A stretch of DNA of 64,000 bases from contig NZ_JADKSJ010000001.1 in the NCBI RefSeq assembly GCF_015351235.1, forward strand, positions 1 to 64,000. Reading direction: 5' to 3'. Numbering within the stretch: position 1 is the stretch's first letter; the number at the start of each line of letters is the position of its first letter. This stretch comes from Plantibacter sp. VKM Ac-2880 (lineage in GTDB: Bacteria; Actinomycetota; Actinomycetes; Actinomycetales; Microbacteriaceae). Below, piece by piece: positions 9,517-18,514 of this stretch. Made by a program: the position numbers and the translations under genes. Under the pieces are notes generated by a model. It had not been told where the DNA came from. It ran no database searches and was given only the letters and a program-made list of their open reading frames with translations.

Positions 9517-10652
9517 GCGTTGCCCCCTTCGAGCGAGGCCTCGTAGCGTTCGAGCCAAGCCTGCTGCTCGGCCATCAACGGGTGCGGTTCGGAGTAGACA
9601 CCGTCGAAGATGAGCCCGCGGCCCGGGGCTTCGAGGGCCAGGGTCCTGACACGGGTGTCCTCGGCGAGGGCAGCGGCCTCCTCGTCGACCTCGGCGAAGA
9701 AGGCGTCGGTGGCCCCGCGGCCGCGCAGGTACGTCTTGAACCGGATGATGGGGTCGCGGGCGATCCACGACTGCAGCTCGTCGTCCGTCCGGTACTTGGT
9801 CGGGTCGTCGCTCGTGGTGTGCGCACCGATGCGGTAGGTCATCGCCTCGATGAGGCTCGGCCCGCGGCCGGCACGCGCGTCGTCGAGGTGCTTCGCCGCC
9901 GCGGCGTAGCTCGCCAGGACGTCGTTGCCGTCGATGCGGACGCTGTCCAGGCCGAAGCCCGCCGCGCGCTGGTACAGCGGCTCGCGTGCCTGACGCGAGA
10001 CCGGGACGGAGATCGCCCACTGGTTGTTCTGGAGGAAGAACACCTGCGGGGTCTGGTAGCTGGCGGCGTAGATGTACGCCTCGTTCGCGTCGCCCTCCGA
10101 GCTCGAGCCGTCGCCGAAGTAGACGAGGACCGCGGCGTCGCGCTCGGGGTCGCCGGTGCCGACGACCTTGTCGAAGGTCATGCCCATGGCGTAGCCGGTC
10201 GCGTGCAGGGTCTGCGCGGCGAGCACCAGGGTGTAGAGGTGCATGTTGCCGTTCGACGGGTCTGCCGGGTCCCATCCGCCGTGGGTGTTGCCGCGCATGA
10301 GCCGGACGATGTCGATCGGGTCGACACCGCGGATCATGGCGACGACGTGCTCCCGGTAGGAGGGGAAGATGTGGTCCTGCGCGCGCGCCGCCCGAGCGGA
10401 ACCGACCTGTGCGGCCTCCTGGCCGTGGGACGGCGGCCACAGCGCCATCTGTCCCTGACGCTGCAGGTTCGTCGCCTCGATGTCGAAGGCGCGGACGTTC
10501 GCCATGTCGCGGTAGAACTGCTGCAGATCGGTCTCGGTGAGGCGATCGACGAACGGTTGGTATCGCTCCGCGTGCTCGTTCGGCGCGAAGGTGCCGGCGG
10601 CGTCGATGAACTGGACGCTGGGCACGGTGGGGTCGTCTCCGGAACGGCTCAT
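9513..10652 (-). CDS. 2-oxoacid dehydrogenase E1 alpha subunit
   Basis: 379 aa with the thiamine-diphosphate motif GDGSSSEGD through QNNQWAIS (about residues 177-208). A conserved region, [15 protein letters not shown], matches the phosphorylation-loop region of the family. Start overlaps the stop of the upstream aminotransferase gene (ATGA), so the four genes form one tightly coupled unit. It carries out the decarboxylation step of branched-chain 2-oxoacid (less likely pyruvate) oxidation together with E1 beta. Confidence 0.92.
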   Translation of the reverse strand: MSRSGDDPTVPSVQFIDAAGTFAPNEHAERYQPFVDRLTETDLQQFYRDMANVRAFDIEATNLQRQGQMALWPPSHGQEAAQVGSARAARAQDHIFPSYREHVVAMIRGVDPIDIVRLMRGNTHGGWDPADPSNGNMHLYTLVLAAQTLHATGYAMGMTFDKVVGTGDPERDAAVLVYFGDGSSSEGDANEAYIYAASYQTPQVFFLQNNQWAISVPVSRQAREPLYQRAAGFGLDSVRIDGNDVLASYAAAAKHLDDARAGRGPSLIEAMTYRIGAHTTSDDPTKYRTDDELQSWIARDPIIRFKTYLRGRGATDAFFAEVDEEAAALAEDTRVRTLALEAPGRGLIFDGVYSEPHPLMAEQQAWLERYEASLEGGNA

Positions 10653-11800
10653 CGTGAGCGCACTCCCTCTCGTGTCGGGTGGTCGGCCGGCAGTGCGGCG
10701 AGGATCTCGGCGGTCGCGGCGAGGAGCGGCTCGATCGACTCCGCCTCGCCGATGGAGATGCGGACGCCGTCGCCGGGGAAGGCGCGTCCCACGATGCCGT
10801 GGGCGAGGAAGACCTCGTTCGCCGCCGCAGCGTGCGACCCGAGGCCGAACCAGACGAAGTTGCCCTGGGCCTCGGGGATGAACCAGCCCTGCTCGCGCAG
10901 TGACTCGGCGAGCGCGTCGCGTCGCTCGGTGATGACGGCGACGCGCGCACGGATGTCATCGGCGTTCGCGAGTCCGGCGATGGCCGCCTGCTGCGCGGGG
11001 GCCGTGCTCGAGAGCGGGATGGCTGCGTTGCGGGCGCCGTCGAGGACGAGCTCGTGGCCGATCGCCCAGCCGACGCGCAGGCCGGCGAGTCCGTAGGCCT
11101 TGGAGAAGGTACGGAGCACGACGAGGTTCGGGTGGGCGTCGAGGAGCGGGATGCCGTTGACCGCGTCATCGTCGGTGACGAACTCGCGGTAGGCCTCGTC
11201 GAGGAGGACGAGGACGTCGGAGGGGATCGCGTCGAGGAACGTCTCGAAGGCCTCTCGTCCGACGACGGTGCCCGTCGGGTTGTTCGGGGTGCAGACGATG
11301 ACGACCCGGGTGCGCTCGGTGACGGCGGCGGCGATCGCGTCGAGGTCATGGGAGCCGTCGGCCCGGTTCGGGACGGGGACGGAGGTGGCTCCGGCGACGG
11401 TGACGAGACCCGGGTAGGCCTCGAAGGACCGCCAGGCGAAGACGACCTCGTCGCCCGGACCTGCGGTCGCGGTGATGAACTGGCTGAGCAGCGCGACCGA
11501 ACCGGCACCGATGTGGATGCGTTCGGGTGTCACGCCGTTGGCTTCGGCGAGCGCCGTGCGCAGCGCCAGGGCCGCACCGTCGGGGTAGCGGTGGGCGTGT
11601 GCCGCGGTGTCGGTGATCGCCGTGAGGACGGCTTCGAGCGGCGGGAACGGGACCTCGTTGCTGGAGAGCTTGAACGCGTCGGGCGCTGCGGGCTTGCCCT
11701 GTCGGTAGGGCGGCAGATCGGCGATCTCGGGGCGGAGACGGACCGGGCTCCGGCCCGGCTGAGCGGCCGGCTGGGCGGTGGTAGGCGGGTTCTCACTCAC
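10649..11800 (-). CDS. HisC-like PLP aminotransferase (histidinol-phosphate / aromatic type)
   Basis: 383 aa, fold-type I aminotransferase. The PLP lysine lies in TFSKAYGLAGLRVGWA, with CTPNNPTGTVV upstream. The GTG at 11800 has no ribosome site but a TAGACT hexamer exactly six bases before it, so the mRNA is probably leaderless. No other his genes are nearby. Coupling to 2-oxoacid dehydrogenase subunits suggests that it makes the 2-oxoacid that the complex oxidises, from aromatic or branched amino acids (inference). Histidinol-phosphate remains a possible substrate. Confidence 0.85.
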   Translation of the reverse strand: MSENPPTTAQPAAQPGRSPVRLRPEIADLPPYRQGKPAAPDAFKLSSNEVPFPPLEAVLTAITDTAAHAHRYPDGAALALRTALAEANGVTPERIHIGAGSVALLSQFITATAGPGDEVVFAWRSFEAYPGLVTVAGATSVPVPNRADGSHDLDAIAAAVTERTRVVIVCTPNNPTGTVVGREAFETFLDAIPSDVLVLLDEAYREFVTDDDAVNGIPLLDAHPNLVVLRTFSKAYGLAGLRVGWAIGHELVLDGARNAAIPLSSTAPAQQAAIAGLANADDIRARVAVITERRDALAESLREQGWFIPEAQGNFVWFGLGSHAAAANEVFLAHGIVGRAFPGDGVRISIGEAESIEPLLAATAEILAALPADHPTREGVRSR

Positions 11801-11806
11801 CCGACG

Positions 11807-11812
11807 AGTCTA
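11807..11812 (-). promoter_or_regulatory. -10 element of a leaderless promoter (aminotransferase/ODH operon)
   Basis: Minus strand TAGACT followed by exactly six bases and the GTG start at 11800. No ribosome-binding site is present. This spacing puts the transcript start at or next to the start codon. Confidence 0.6.
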
Positions 11813-11900
11813 GGGCGCGACGGATACCCGCGGCGGAATGCAGTGCGCTTGCCCAGATCGGCCCTGTCGAGGCCGCTGCGGGAGTGGAAGGATGGCCCCC

Positions 11901-12293
11901 ATGGGACGTTTTCTGCTGAACCTGCTCGCCAACGCCTTCGCCATCTGGGTCACGACCCTGCTGGTCTCGGGCGTGCACATGACCCCCTACGCGCCGGGCG
12001 GCACGCTCGAGATAGTCCTCACCTATGCGCTGGTCGCGCTGATCTTCGCGATCGTCAACACGATCATCGGCTCGGTCATCAAGGTGCTCGCGTTCCCGCT
12101 GTACATCCTCACGCTCGGGTTGATCGGCCTGCTCATCAACGGGCTCCTCCTCCTCATCACCGCGGGCATCAGCGGATGGTTCGGGTTCGGCCTGAGCGTC
12201 GACGGGTTCTGGTGGGGTGTCCTCGGCGCGATCGTCATCTTCATCGTGAACTGGCTGCTCGGCATCGTCATCCGCCCGAAGAAGCGCGACTGA
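11901..12293 (+). CDS. phage-holin-family (Phage_holin_4_2) membrane protein
   Basis: 130 aa with four predicted membrane helices covering nearly the whole chain, ending in a basic IRPKKRD tail. This family is widespread in Actinobacteria as a chromosomal gene of unknown function and does not by itself indicate a prophage. The ATG at 11901 is preferred over 11892 because GGAAGG would touch the earlier ATG. It converges on a broken gene 18 bases further on. Confidence 0.85.
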   Translation: MGRFLLNLLANAFAIWVTTLLVSGVHMTPYAPGGTLEIVLTYALVALIFAIVNTIIGSVIKVLAFPLYILTLGLIGLLINGLLLLITAGISGWFGFGLSVDGFWWGVLGAIVIFIVNWLLGIVIRPKKRD

Positions 12294-12311
12294 CCTGCGC
12301 GGACGCCACGG

Positions 12312-13748
12312 TCACGGCAGGACCTTGTCGGCCCGGTACTGGTGGACCTCACCGGTGCCCGTGAGCCCGGCGAGTGGATCGATCGCCGGTGCGAGCCGTT
12401 CCTCCGAGGACTGATCGATGAGGCGTGCCGTCTCGCGGTAGCGATCGAGGTTGTGCGCGGGGAGCGGGTCGTCGCCGGGAGGCGGCGTTCCGCCGTCGTA
12501 CAAGGACCGCTGAACGACGGTACCTCCGTTGAGCGAGTCGCGTCGTTCGCCGGAGACCGCCGGAATGACGTCCTCGGTGTGTTCGACATGGGTGCGTGCG
12601 AGGTCGTCATCGAACTCGAACGATTCGACGGGTGACCCGAACGTGACGAGCGTGGAGTCGAAGAGGCCGCTGGCGGCGATCCCGGACGCCACGATGCCCC
12701 CTTGGGAGTAGCCGACGTGGAGCACGGAGGCGCCCTCGGGGATACCTGCCAGTCGCATGGCCTGCATCGTCGCCTCCAGACTCTCGGCATCCGTGTGGGC
12801 GACGGCGGTCACATTGCTGCGATTGTCCCAGGGCTCGGTCGACGACTCGGGGAAGCCGGCCTCGATCGTCCCGCCCGTCCAGACGATCCATTGGTCGGCT
12901 CCTGAAGCGTCCTGGTAGCGCTCGATGCGGATCTGCGGAGAATCGGCGCCGCCGTGGGGCATGCGCTCGACCAGTTCCTCGTAGGTGGTCGGAGGGGAGG
13001 GTCGCTGCTCCGCCCCCTTGGTCTTCACCTCGACCGTCTGGACCGGGGCAGGCGTGAACACCCCGGCGTACTGGGCAGCGCTGGCCGCAACCGATGCGGC
13101 GAACGCGACACCGGTGATCCTGCTCGCGCAAGCGATTGGCGTCGAGCATGACCGGGAGGCCGAACAACCCGATGAGGAACTCGTCGGATCCCGAGACCAC
13201 CCCGCGCACGAGGGCGACGAACGCGGGTGACGAGACCAGCTCGCGCATCGACCGAGCCGAGGCCTCGTCGATGTCCTCCACGGCCTCCGATGAGAAGAGC
13301 CCGACGATCGCACGGAACGCTGCTCTGACGAGCGCGACCTCCCCGACGGCGGTCAGGATCGCGAGCGGGATCAGCGGCGAGGCGCCCATGGCCCACCCGG
13401 CGACACCTCCGGCGAAGGTGAACAGTGCTTGCACCTGCCGCTCGATCTGTCCGTAGTTCTCCGCTGTGAGGATCAGGTTCCCTCCCAACCGCGTCGCGTC
13501 CTCACTCGCATGGCGGAGGTGAGCGGCCGCCCTCGCCGCCGCCTCACTCCCCGCCCTGGCGTCTGCTTGGGGGACGACGGATGGGCCGAGCTGCACACGG
13601 AGAAGTCATCGGTCGACACGGACTCGGCGCGGTCCGCCCAGCTCGCGCACGCATCGCCGAGTTCCAGGAGCAGGCCGGCGAAGCGGAGGTGCTCCTCCGT
13701 GTCCACCGCCACGACGCCGCCGCCGCGAATGGTGATGTCGTCGCTCAT
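12312..13748 (-). pseudogene. frameshifted alpha/beta-hydrolase with ESX-type N-terminus
   Basis: One gene is spread over two reading frames. Residues 1-51 start at 13748 (ATGA overlap with the WXG100-type gene). Near 13597 the frame shifts at a GTGTG run, as if GT had been duplicated. Near 13130 it shifts back; removing one C there restores ANRLASRITG. The two shifts add three bases in total. The middle part has helical and membrane-like segments (FAGGVAGW). The C-terminal part carries the hydrolase elbow GYSQGG and reads to the stop at 12312. Either a recent pseudogene or two sequencing errors. If intact it would be a roughly 478-residue secreted lipase/esterase-like effector. Confidence 0.75.
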
Positions 13749-14041
13749 GCCCCGCCCCCGTCGACCATGGACGAGGCCGCCCCACGGGTACTTCTCAGCC
13801 CCTCGTCTAGTGCCGAGGCCGCCTCACGGAGCACGGTGGTGAGTTCGTCCGCCGACCAGGAGAACTGCGTGGCCGCCGATCCGACCCACTCCTGACCAGC
13901 GCGCGCCTGCACGAACCGGAAGAGCTCCGTGTTCACTCCGAACAGCACATCCTCGAGACATCGGGCTCGCCCTTCGAGGACCGCGGTCGCGTCCTCCGCC
14001 CCGCGATCGACACTGCACATGGTCTCCGTGACGTCTCCCAT
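13745..14041 (-). CDS. WXG100-like small helical protein
   Basis: 98 aa, predicted as two helices joined near EWVGSAATQFSWSADEL, which has the W-x-G turn of ESX/type VII substrates. A strong GAGGAGG precedes the ATG at 14041. Its stop overlaps the start of the frameshifted hydrolase gene (ATGA), so the two form a pair like secreted ESX partners. No ESX core genes (EccC, EccB and others) are in the window, so export would rely on a system elsewhere. WXG100 assignment is moderate because the sequence is short. Confidence 0.65.
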   Translation of the reverse strand: MGDVTETMCSVDRGAEDATAVLEGRARCLEDVLFGVNTELFRFVQARAGQEWVGSAATQFSWSADELTTVLREAASALDEGLRSTRGAASSMVDGGGA

Positions 14042-14217
14042 CGGGAACCTCCTCTCCACCCGGACGGCTGCCGGCGCTGTCGTCGACTCTGCCGAACCGA
14101 TCGGACGGCCATGCCGGCGCGACCGCACGTTGTGGAGCGGCCGGGCTGGCGGCGAGGTGTGGAGGAGTCTGGCGGGAACAGTTCGACGGCCCGGGCGCGG
14201 TCGGCCAGAATAGACGC

Positions 14218-14745
14218 ATGAACACCCTCGGGGAGGCCGACCCCGGTACCACCCCGTTCCGCGTGTGCTTCGTCTGCGCGGGCAACATCTGTCGATCCCC
14301 GATGGCGGAGAGCGTCTTCACCGACCTCGTCGCGGCCGCCGGTCTGGAACAGCTCGTCGAGGTCTCCTCCGCGGGCACCGGCGATTGGCACGTCGGCGAG
14401 CACGCCGATCATCGGACCGTCGCCGCCCTCCGGGCCCACGGCCACGACGCCACCGCCCACCGCGCCAAGCAGTTCGACCCCGACCGCTTCCACAGCTACG
14501 ACCTCGTCGTCGCCCTCGATCGCAGCCACGAACGCATCCTCCGCGCCTGGGCGAGCGACGACGCCGACCGTTCCAAGGTGCATCTGCTGCTGAGTTTCGA
14601 CAACACCGCAGGAACCCGCGACGTTCCAGACCCCTACTACTCGGACGAGCAGATGTTCGAAACCGTCCTCGGCATGATCGACCACGCCTGCCGATCCCTC
14701 TTCCACCAGCTCGAACCAGCACTGACCCAGGGAGCCACCCCATGA
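14218..14745 (+). CDS. low-molecular-weight protein tyrosine phosphatase
   Basis: 175 aa. The P-loop CAGNICRS gives the CX5R catalytic signature (Cys20, Arg26). The general-acid aspartate lies in VPDPYYSDEQMF near the C-terminus. It dephosphorylates phosphotyrosine in proteins; substrates cannot be read from context. No ribosome site precedes the ATG, but CAGAAT lies six bases before it, so a leaderless transcript is likely. Its stop overlaps purB by ATGA, coupling the two. Confidence 0.92.
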   Translation: MNTLGEADPGTTPFRVCFVCAGNICRSPMAESVFTDLVAAAGLEQLVEVSSAGTGDWHVGEHADHRTVAALRAHGHDATAHRAKQFDPDRFHSYDLVVALDRSHERILRAWASDDADRSKVHLLLSFDNTAGTRDVPDPYYSDEQMFETVLGMIDHACRSLFHQLEPALTQGATP

Positions 14746-16124
14746 CCGAATTCCCCGCCCAGCCGCTCAGCCCACTCGACGGCCGCTACCGCCCCGCCGT
14801 CACGGCACTCGGCGAATACCTGTCGGAGGCCGGCCTGAACCGCGCACGCGTGCAGGTCGAGGTCGAGTGGCTCATCTACCTCACCGAGCACTCCATGTTC
14901 GGGTCCGCCCCGCTCTCGCCGACGGAGATCGAGCGCCTCCGAGCCCTCTACCTCGACTTCGGTCAGGCCGACATCGACTGGCTGGCCGAGAAGGAAGCCG
15001 TCACGCGCCACGACGTGAAGGCCGTCGAGTACCTCGTCCGCCACCGGCTGTCCGAGCTGGGACTCGACCGCATCGCGGAACTCACCCACATCGCCTGCAC
15101 GAGCGAGGACATCAACAACCTCTCCTACGCACTCACCGTGTCGCAGGCCGTCCAGTCCATCTGGCTGCCGAAGCTCCGGCTCGTGCTCGACGCCCTGCGC
15201 ACCAAGGCCGTCGACTTCCGCGCCGTCCCCATGCTCGCCCGCACGCACGGCCAGCCCGCGACCCCGACGACGATGGGTCGCGAACTCGCCGTCACCGTGT
15301 ACCGGCTCGAGCGCATCGCCCGGCAGATCGCGGCGAACGAGTACCTCGGCAAGTTCTCCGGAGCCACCGGCACCTTCGCCGCGCACGTGGTCGCCGACCC
15401 CGAAGCCGACTGGCCGACCATCTCCCGCGAGTTCGTCGAGGGTCTCGGCCTCGACTGGAACCCGCTGACCACGCAGATCGAGTCCCACGACTGGCAGGCG
15501 GAGCTCTACGGCAAGATCTCCCACGCGAACCGCGTGCTCCACAACCTCGCGACGGACATCTGGACCTACATCTCCATCGGCTACTTCCGCCAGATCCCCG
15601 TCGCCGGAGCCACCGGCTCGTCGACCATGCCGCACAAGGTGAACCCGATCCGCTTCGAGAACGCCGAGGCGAACCTCGAGCTGTCGAGCGCGATCCTGGA
15701 CTCCCTCGCCGCGACCCTCGTCACCTCCCGCCTGCAGCGCGACCTCACCGACTCGAGCGCCCAGCGCAACATCGGCGTCGGCTTCGGCCACTCGCTGCTG
15801 GCGCTCGACAACATCCTCGGCGGACTCGGCCAGATCGACCTCGCGGAAGACGTGCTCGCGAACGACCTCGACCACAACTGGGAGGTGCTCGCCGAAGCGA
15901 TCCAGACGGTCATCCGCGCCGAAGTGACCGCCGGCCGCTCGAACATCGAGGACCCGTACGCGCTGCTCAAGGAGCTGACCCGCGGGAAGCGGCTCGGCCA
16001 GGCGGAACTCGTCGAGTTCGTCGGCCGACTCGACATCGGGGACGCCGCCAAGCGGCGCCTGCTGGAGCTCACCCCGGCGACGTACCTCGGGCTGTCCGAC
16101 GACCTCGTGGACTACCTGCCGTAG
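14742..16124 (+). CDS. purB: adenylosuccinate lyase
   Basis: 460 aa. The fumarase/aspartase-superfamily signature GSSTMPHKVNP is present at about residues 288-298, with ARTHGQPATPTTMG and TSEDINNLSYA around the other active-site loops. Full family length. It cleaves SAICAR and adenylosuccinate in purine synthesis. Coupled to the phosphatase gene before it (ATGA) and followed by a strong hairpin 12 bases after its stop. Confidence 0.96.
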   Translation: MTEFPAQPLSPLDGRYRPAVTALGEYLSEAGLNRARVQVEVEWLIYLTEHSMFGSAPLSPTEIERLRALYLDFGQADIDWLAEKEAVTRHDVKAVEYLVRHRLSELGLDRIAELTHIACTSEDINNLSYALTVSQAVQSIWLPKLRLVLDALRTKAVDFRAVPMLARTHGQPATPTTMGRELAVTVYRLERIARQIAANEYLGKFSGATGTFAAHVVADPEADWPTISREFVEGLGLDWNPLTTQIESHDWQAELYGKISHANRVLHNLATDIWTYISIGYFRQIPVAGATGSSTMPHKVNPIRFENAEANLELSSAILDSLAATLVTSRLQRDLTDSSAQRNIGVGFGHSLLALDNILGGLGQIDLAEDVLANDLDHNWEVLAEAIQTVIRAEVTAGRSNIEDPYALLKELTRGKRLGQAELVEFVGRLDIGDAAKRRLLELTPATYLGLSDDLVDYLP

Positions 16125-16136
16125 GACACGCGGACG

Positions 16137-16167
16137 GGCTCGGCGCCGGGAGACCGGGTGCCGAGCC
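16137..16167 (+). terminator. hairpin after purB
   Basis: GGCTCGGC / GCCGAGCC forms a perfect 8-bp stem with a 15-base loop that contains further pairing (CC...GG). It starts 12 bases after the purB stop and lacks a U-tract. Probable intrinsic or pause-type terminator. Confidence 0.5.
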
Positions 16168-16241
16168 TGCTACGGGGCGGCTTTTCGACACGCTCAGGGA
16201 CCAAGAAGTCTCAGGGACCGGGTGCGACGCCCTTCGACAGG

Positions 16242-16333
16242 CTCAGGGACCGGGGTGCGCCTCAGGGACCGGGGTGCGCCTCAGGGACCGGGGTGCGCCT
16301 CAGGGACCGGGGTGCGCCTCAGGGACCGGGGCG
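16242..16333. repeat. 19-bp tandem repeat, four perfect copies plus a partial
   Basis: CTCAGGGACCGGGGTGCGC is repeated head to tail at 16242, 16261, 16280 and 16299, with a shorter diverged copy at 16318-16333. A related CTCAGGGACC follows TTCGACA(G/C)G twice just upstream (16185-16251). The core looks like the TTCGACAGGCTCAGGGACC intergenic element seen in many Microbacteriaceae (from general knowledge). It fills the gap between purB and the convergent membrane-protein pair. Confidence 0.9.
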
Positions 16334-16341
16334 CCGGCGGG

Positions 16342-16608
16342 TCAGTGGCCGGAGGGCTGCGGCGGACGCTTGTCGTCGCCGTCCTGCTCGTCGAGGTCGA
16401 GCTTCTCCTGGAAGTCGGGCTTCACGGCCAGCGCCAGCATCGCCAGCACGACGAGCGAGGCGATGAACGCGATGCCGAGACCGATCAGCGACAGGACGAT
16501 CTCGCGGGTGGACATCAGGACGACGACGCCCGTGAAGACGCCCATCACGCCCGAGAGCACGAGGAGTTCGATGGGACGCAGGACGTCGTCTCGGTTGGGC
16601 TTGCTCAT
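16342..16608 (-). CDS. small two-helix membrane protein
   Basis: 88 aa with two hydrophobic segments (about 13-33 and 38-62) and an acidic C-terminal tail. The ATG at 16608 overlaps the stop of the DUF308-like gene upstream (ATGA), so the two are one unit. No family function recognised. The tandem repeat begins right after its stop codon. Confidence 0.75.
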   Translation of the reverse strand: MSKPNRDDVLRPIELLVLSGVMGVFTGVVVLMSTREIVLSLIGLGIAFIASLVVLAMLALAVKPDFQEKLDLDEQDGDDKRPPQPSGH

Positions 16609-17264
16609 GATGCGGCTCCAACCGTGCCGTTGGTGTCGTCGGAGGCCGGAGCGGCAGCGGAACGGTTGCCCGCCCACCGCAGCGAGAGCCCGCCGATGAC
16701 GAGGTAGACGCCGATGATGGCGGCGTAGGCCCCGACGAGGCCGACGACGACGATGTCCGCACGGAGGACACCCTCGACACCTCCCGGGGCGGCGAAACGC
16801 TGCTCGAGGCCAGGCGGGACGAGGAGCGTCGCGAGGGCCAGCAGCACCGTGAAGGCGCCGACAGCCGTCCAGTCCTTCGCCGCAGCGAGGCGTCCGCGCC
16901 AACGGATGCCGCTGTACAGCTCGAGGAACCCGGTCAGCGCGGCCCACAGGGTGACGACGTAGAGGAAGATGCTCAGGCCACCGCCACTGACCATGAGCGC
17001 GAAGACGCCCGTGACGACGCCGATCACGCCCTGGCCGAGGAAGAACGCCCGGGTGACGGTGTCGGAGAAGTTCGGGAAGGCGGACACCGCGACGATCGCG
17101 CCGGAGAGCAGCGCGAAGACGCCGAAGACGATCAGCCCGAACTGCGAGGAGTGACCCTGCGTGAACGTGACGACCCCTGCCGTGGCGAGCGCGACCACCG
17201 CGCGCAGGATCGGGACCATCCAGTACCGATCGTGCTTGGCGCCGTCGAACGGGATGCTGGGCAC
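16605..17264 (-). CDS. multi-pass membrane protein, DUF308/HdeD-like
   Basis: 219 aa with six or seven hydrophobic segments arranged like HdeD/DUF308 proteins. A disordered Ala/Ser/Asp tail follows. The GTG at 17264 is chosen because GAGATGAG lies about 9 bases before it; a longer reading enters sequence with no membrane or family signal. Function unknown. It is co-translated with the 88-residue membrane protein that follows. Confidence 0.75.
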   Translation of the reverse strand: MPSIPFDGAKHDRYWMVPILRAVVALATAGVVTFTQGHSSQFGLIVFGVFALLSGAIVAVSAFPNFSDTVTRAFFLGQGVIGVVTGVFALMVSGGGLSIFLYVVTLWAALTGFLELYSGIRWRGRLAAAKDWTAVGAFTVLLALATLLVPPGLEQRFAAPGGVEGVLRADIVVVGLVGAYAAIIGVYLVIGGLSLRWAGNRSAAAPASDDTNGTVGAAS

Positions 17265-17334
17265 GGTGAACGTCTCATCTCTTGCAGGAAGTCCTCTCCA
17301 GCTTACGCGGTCCTGCGTGCGGTGCCGACCGGGG

Positions 17335-18390
17335 TCAGGGTGCCCTGGGTGGGACCGGCAGACCCGCCGCGAGTTCCGCGAAGACCGCCGAGGCGTCGGC
17401 CCGGTCGCGTGTGAGGAGCGCCGCCTGACCTGACCAGAACCCCTGGAGGTCGGCGAGGCCACGCTCGGACGCGACGGTGCGGAACCGGCCGGTCAGCCAG
17501 TTCTGGATCGGGAACGGACCGATGGCTCCCGACGCCTCGATCTCCCGCAGCACGCGATTCCGGATGCCCCGCGCGAGCCGACCGCTCATCGCCCGGGTGA
17601 GGACCGTGCCGTCAGCCGGTGTCGAGACGATGGCCGCACGATGCTCGTCGGTCGCGGCGGAGACACCCGTGCGGAGGAACGCGGTGCCGACCTGGACGCC
17701 GGACGCACCGAGCGCGTGTGCGGCGGCGACACCGCGCCGGTCGGCGATGCCGCCGGCCGCGATCACCGGGACGTCAAGGGCATCGACGAGCTGCGGGATG
17801 AGGGCGACGAGCCCGACGAGGGAGTCCTCGGCCGGGCGCAGGAACGAGACACGGTGCCCGCCGGCTTCCATGCCGGTACCGACGACGACATCGACGCCGC
17901 CGTCCTGCAGGGCGAGTCCTTCGGCGACCGTGGTCGCCGTGCCGACGACGGCGATCCCTCGCTCGTGTGCGGCCTCCACCACCCGACGCGGCGGGACCCC
18001 GAAGACGAAGCTGACCACGGCCGGTCGCGCCTCCAGGACCGCCTCGATCTGCTCGTCGAACGGCGGGGTGTACTGCGTCGGGCGCGCGGGTTCGTCCAGG
18101 GAGAGTTCGTCGAACACGGGCCGGAGCGCTGCGACGGCGGCTTGGAATGCGGCGTCGGAGCCCTCGGCACCCACCTCGTCCCCCGTCGGCAGCCACAGGT
18201 TCAGGGCGAAGGGGGCATCGGTCCGCCGACGGAGCGCGGCGGCCGTCTGCTCGATGCGCTCGGCGTCGTAGCCGTAGAGCCCGAAGGAGCCGAGGCCACC
18301 CAGCTCACTCACGGTCGCGGTCAGCTCCACCGAGGACAGACCGCCGAAGGGGCCGAGCACGATCGGGACGTCGACAGGGAGGGGGAACAC
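17335..18390 (-). CDS. nitronate monooxygenase (NMO family flavoprotein)
   Basis: 351 aa, TIM-barrel FMN enzyme. The N-terminal PIVLGPFGGLSS, the catalytic-loop GMEAGGHR (active-site His) and AAGGIADRRGVAAA are typical. It oxidises alkyl nitronates such as propionate-3-nitronate. The GTG start at 18390 has CATACT six bases upstream and no ribosome site. It is divergent from the nitrilase-family gene at 18515. Confidence 0.88.
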   Translation of the reverse strand: MFPLPVDVPIVLGPFGGLSSVELTATVSELGGLGSFGLYGYDAERIEQTAAALRRRTDAPFALNLWLPTGDEVGAEGSDAAFQAAVAALRPVFDELSLDEPARPTQYTPPFDEQIEAVLEARPAVVSFVFGVPPRRVVEAAHERGIAVVGTATTVAEGLALQDGGVDVVVGTGMEAGGHRVSFLRPAEDSLVGLVALIPQLVDALDVPVIAAGGIADRRGVAAAHALGASGVQVGTAFLRTGVSAATDEHRAAIVSTPADGTVLTRAMSGRLARGIRNRVLREIEASGAIGPFPIQNWLTGRFRTVASERGLADLQGFWSGQAALLTRDRADASAVFAELAAGLPVPPRAP

Positions 18391-18449
18391 GCCCCCAGTA
18401 TGTCGCCCGCCTCTTGTGGGCGAAACCCGATTGCAACACGATGGACATC

Positions 18450-18472
18450 AAACAGATCACTTTGAGCTGTTT
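18450..18472. promoter_or_regulatory. inverted repeat AAACAG-N11-CTGTTT, candidate GntR operator
   Basis: AAACAG (18450-18455) and CTGTTT (18467-18472) are perfect complements across 11 bases, in an AT-rich patch 43 bases before the nitrilase-family gene. That operon ends with a GntR/FadR regulator gene, which is a natural candidate to bind here. A role for the divergent nitronate monooxygenase promoter is possible. Confidence 0.45.
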
Positions 18473-18514
18473 ACTGGATGCAACCGCCCGTCCCACTCGA
18501 GGAGTTCCACCGCC

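Noticed and set aside
8536-11508. 990-codon form of E1 beta
   Set aside because: The added part is antiparallel-frame reading of E1 alpha and the aminotransferase. The ATG at 9516 overlaps the E1 alpha stop, as in the rest of the operon.
11901-12293. Prophage remnant indicated by the holin-family gene
   Set aside because: No lysin, tail, integrase or attachment site nearby. The family is a common chromosomal gene in Actinobacteria.
16242-16333. CRISPR-like array
   Set aside because: The 19-bp units are directly adjacent with no spacers, so it is a simple tandem repeat. No cas gene is present.
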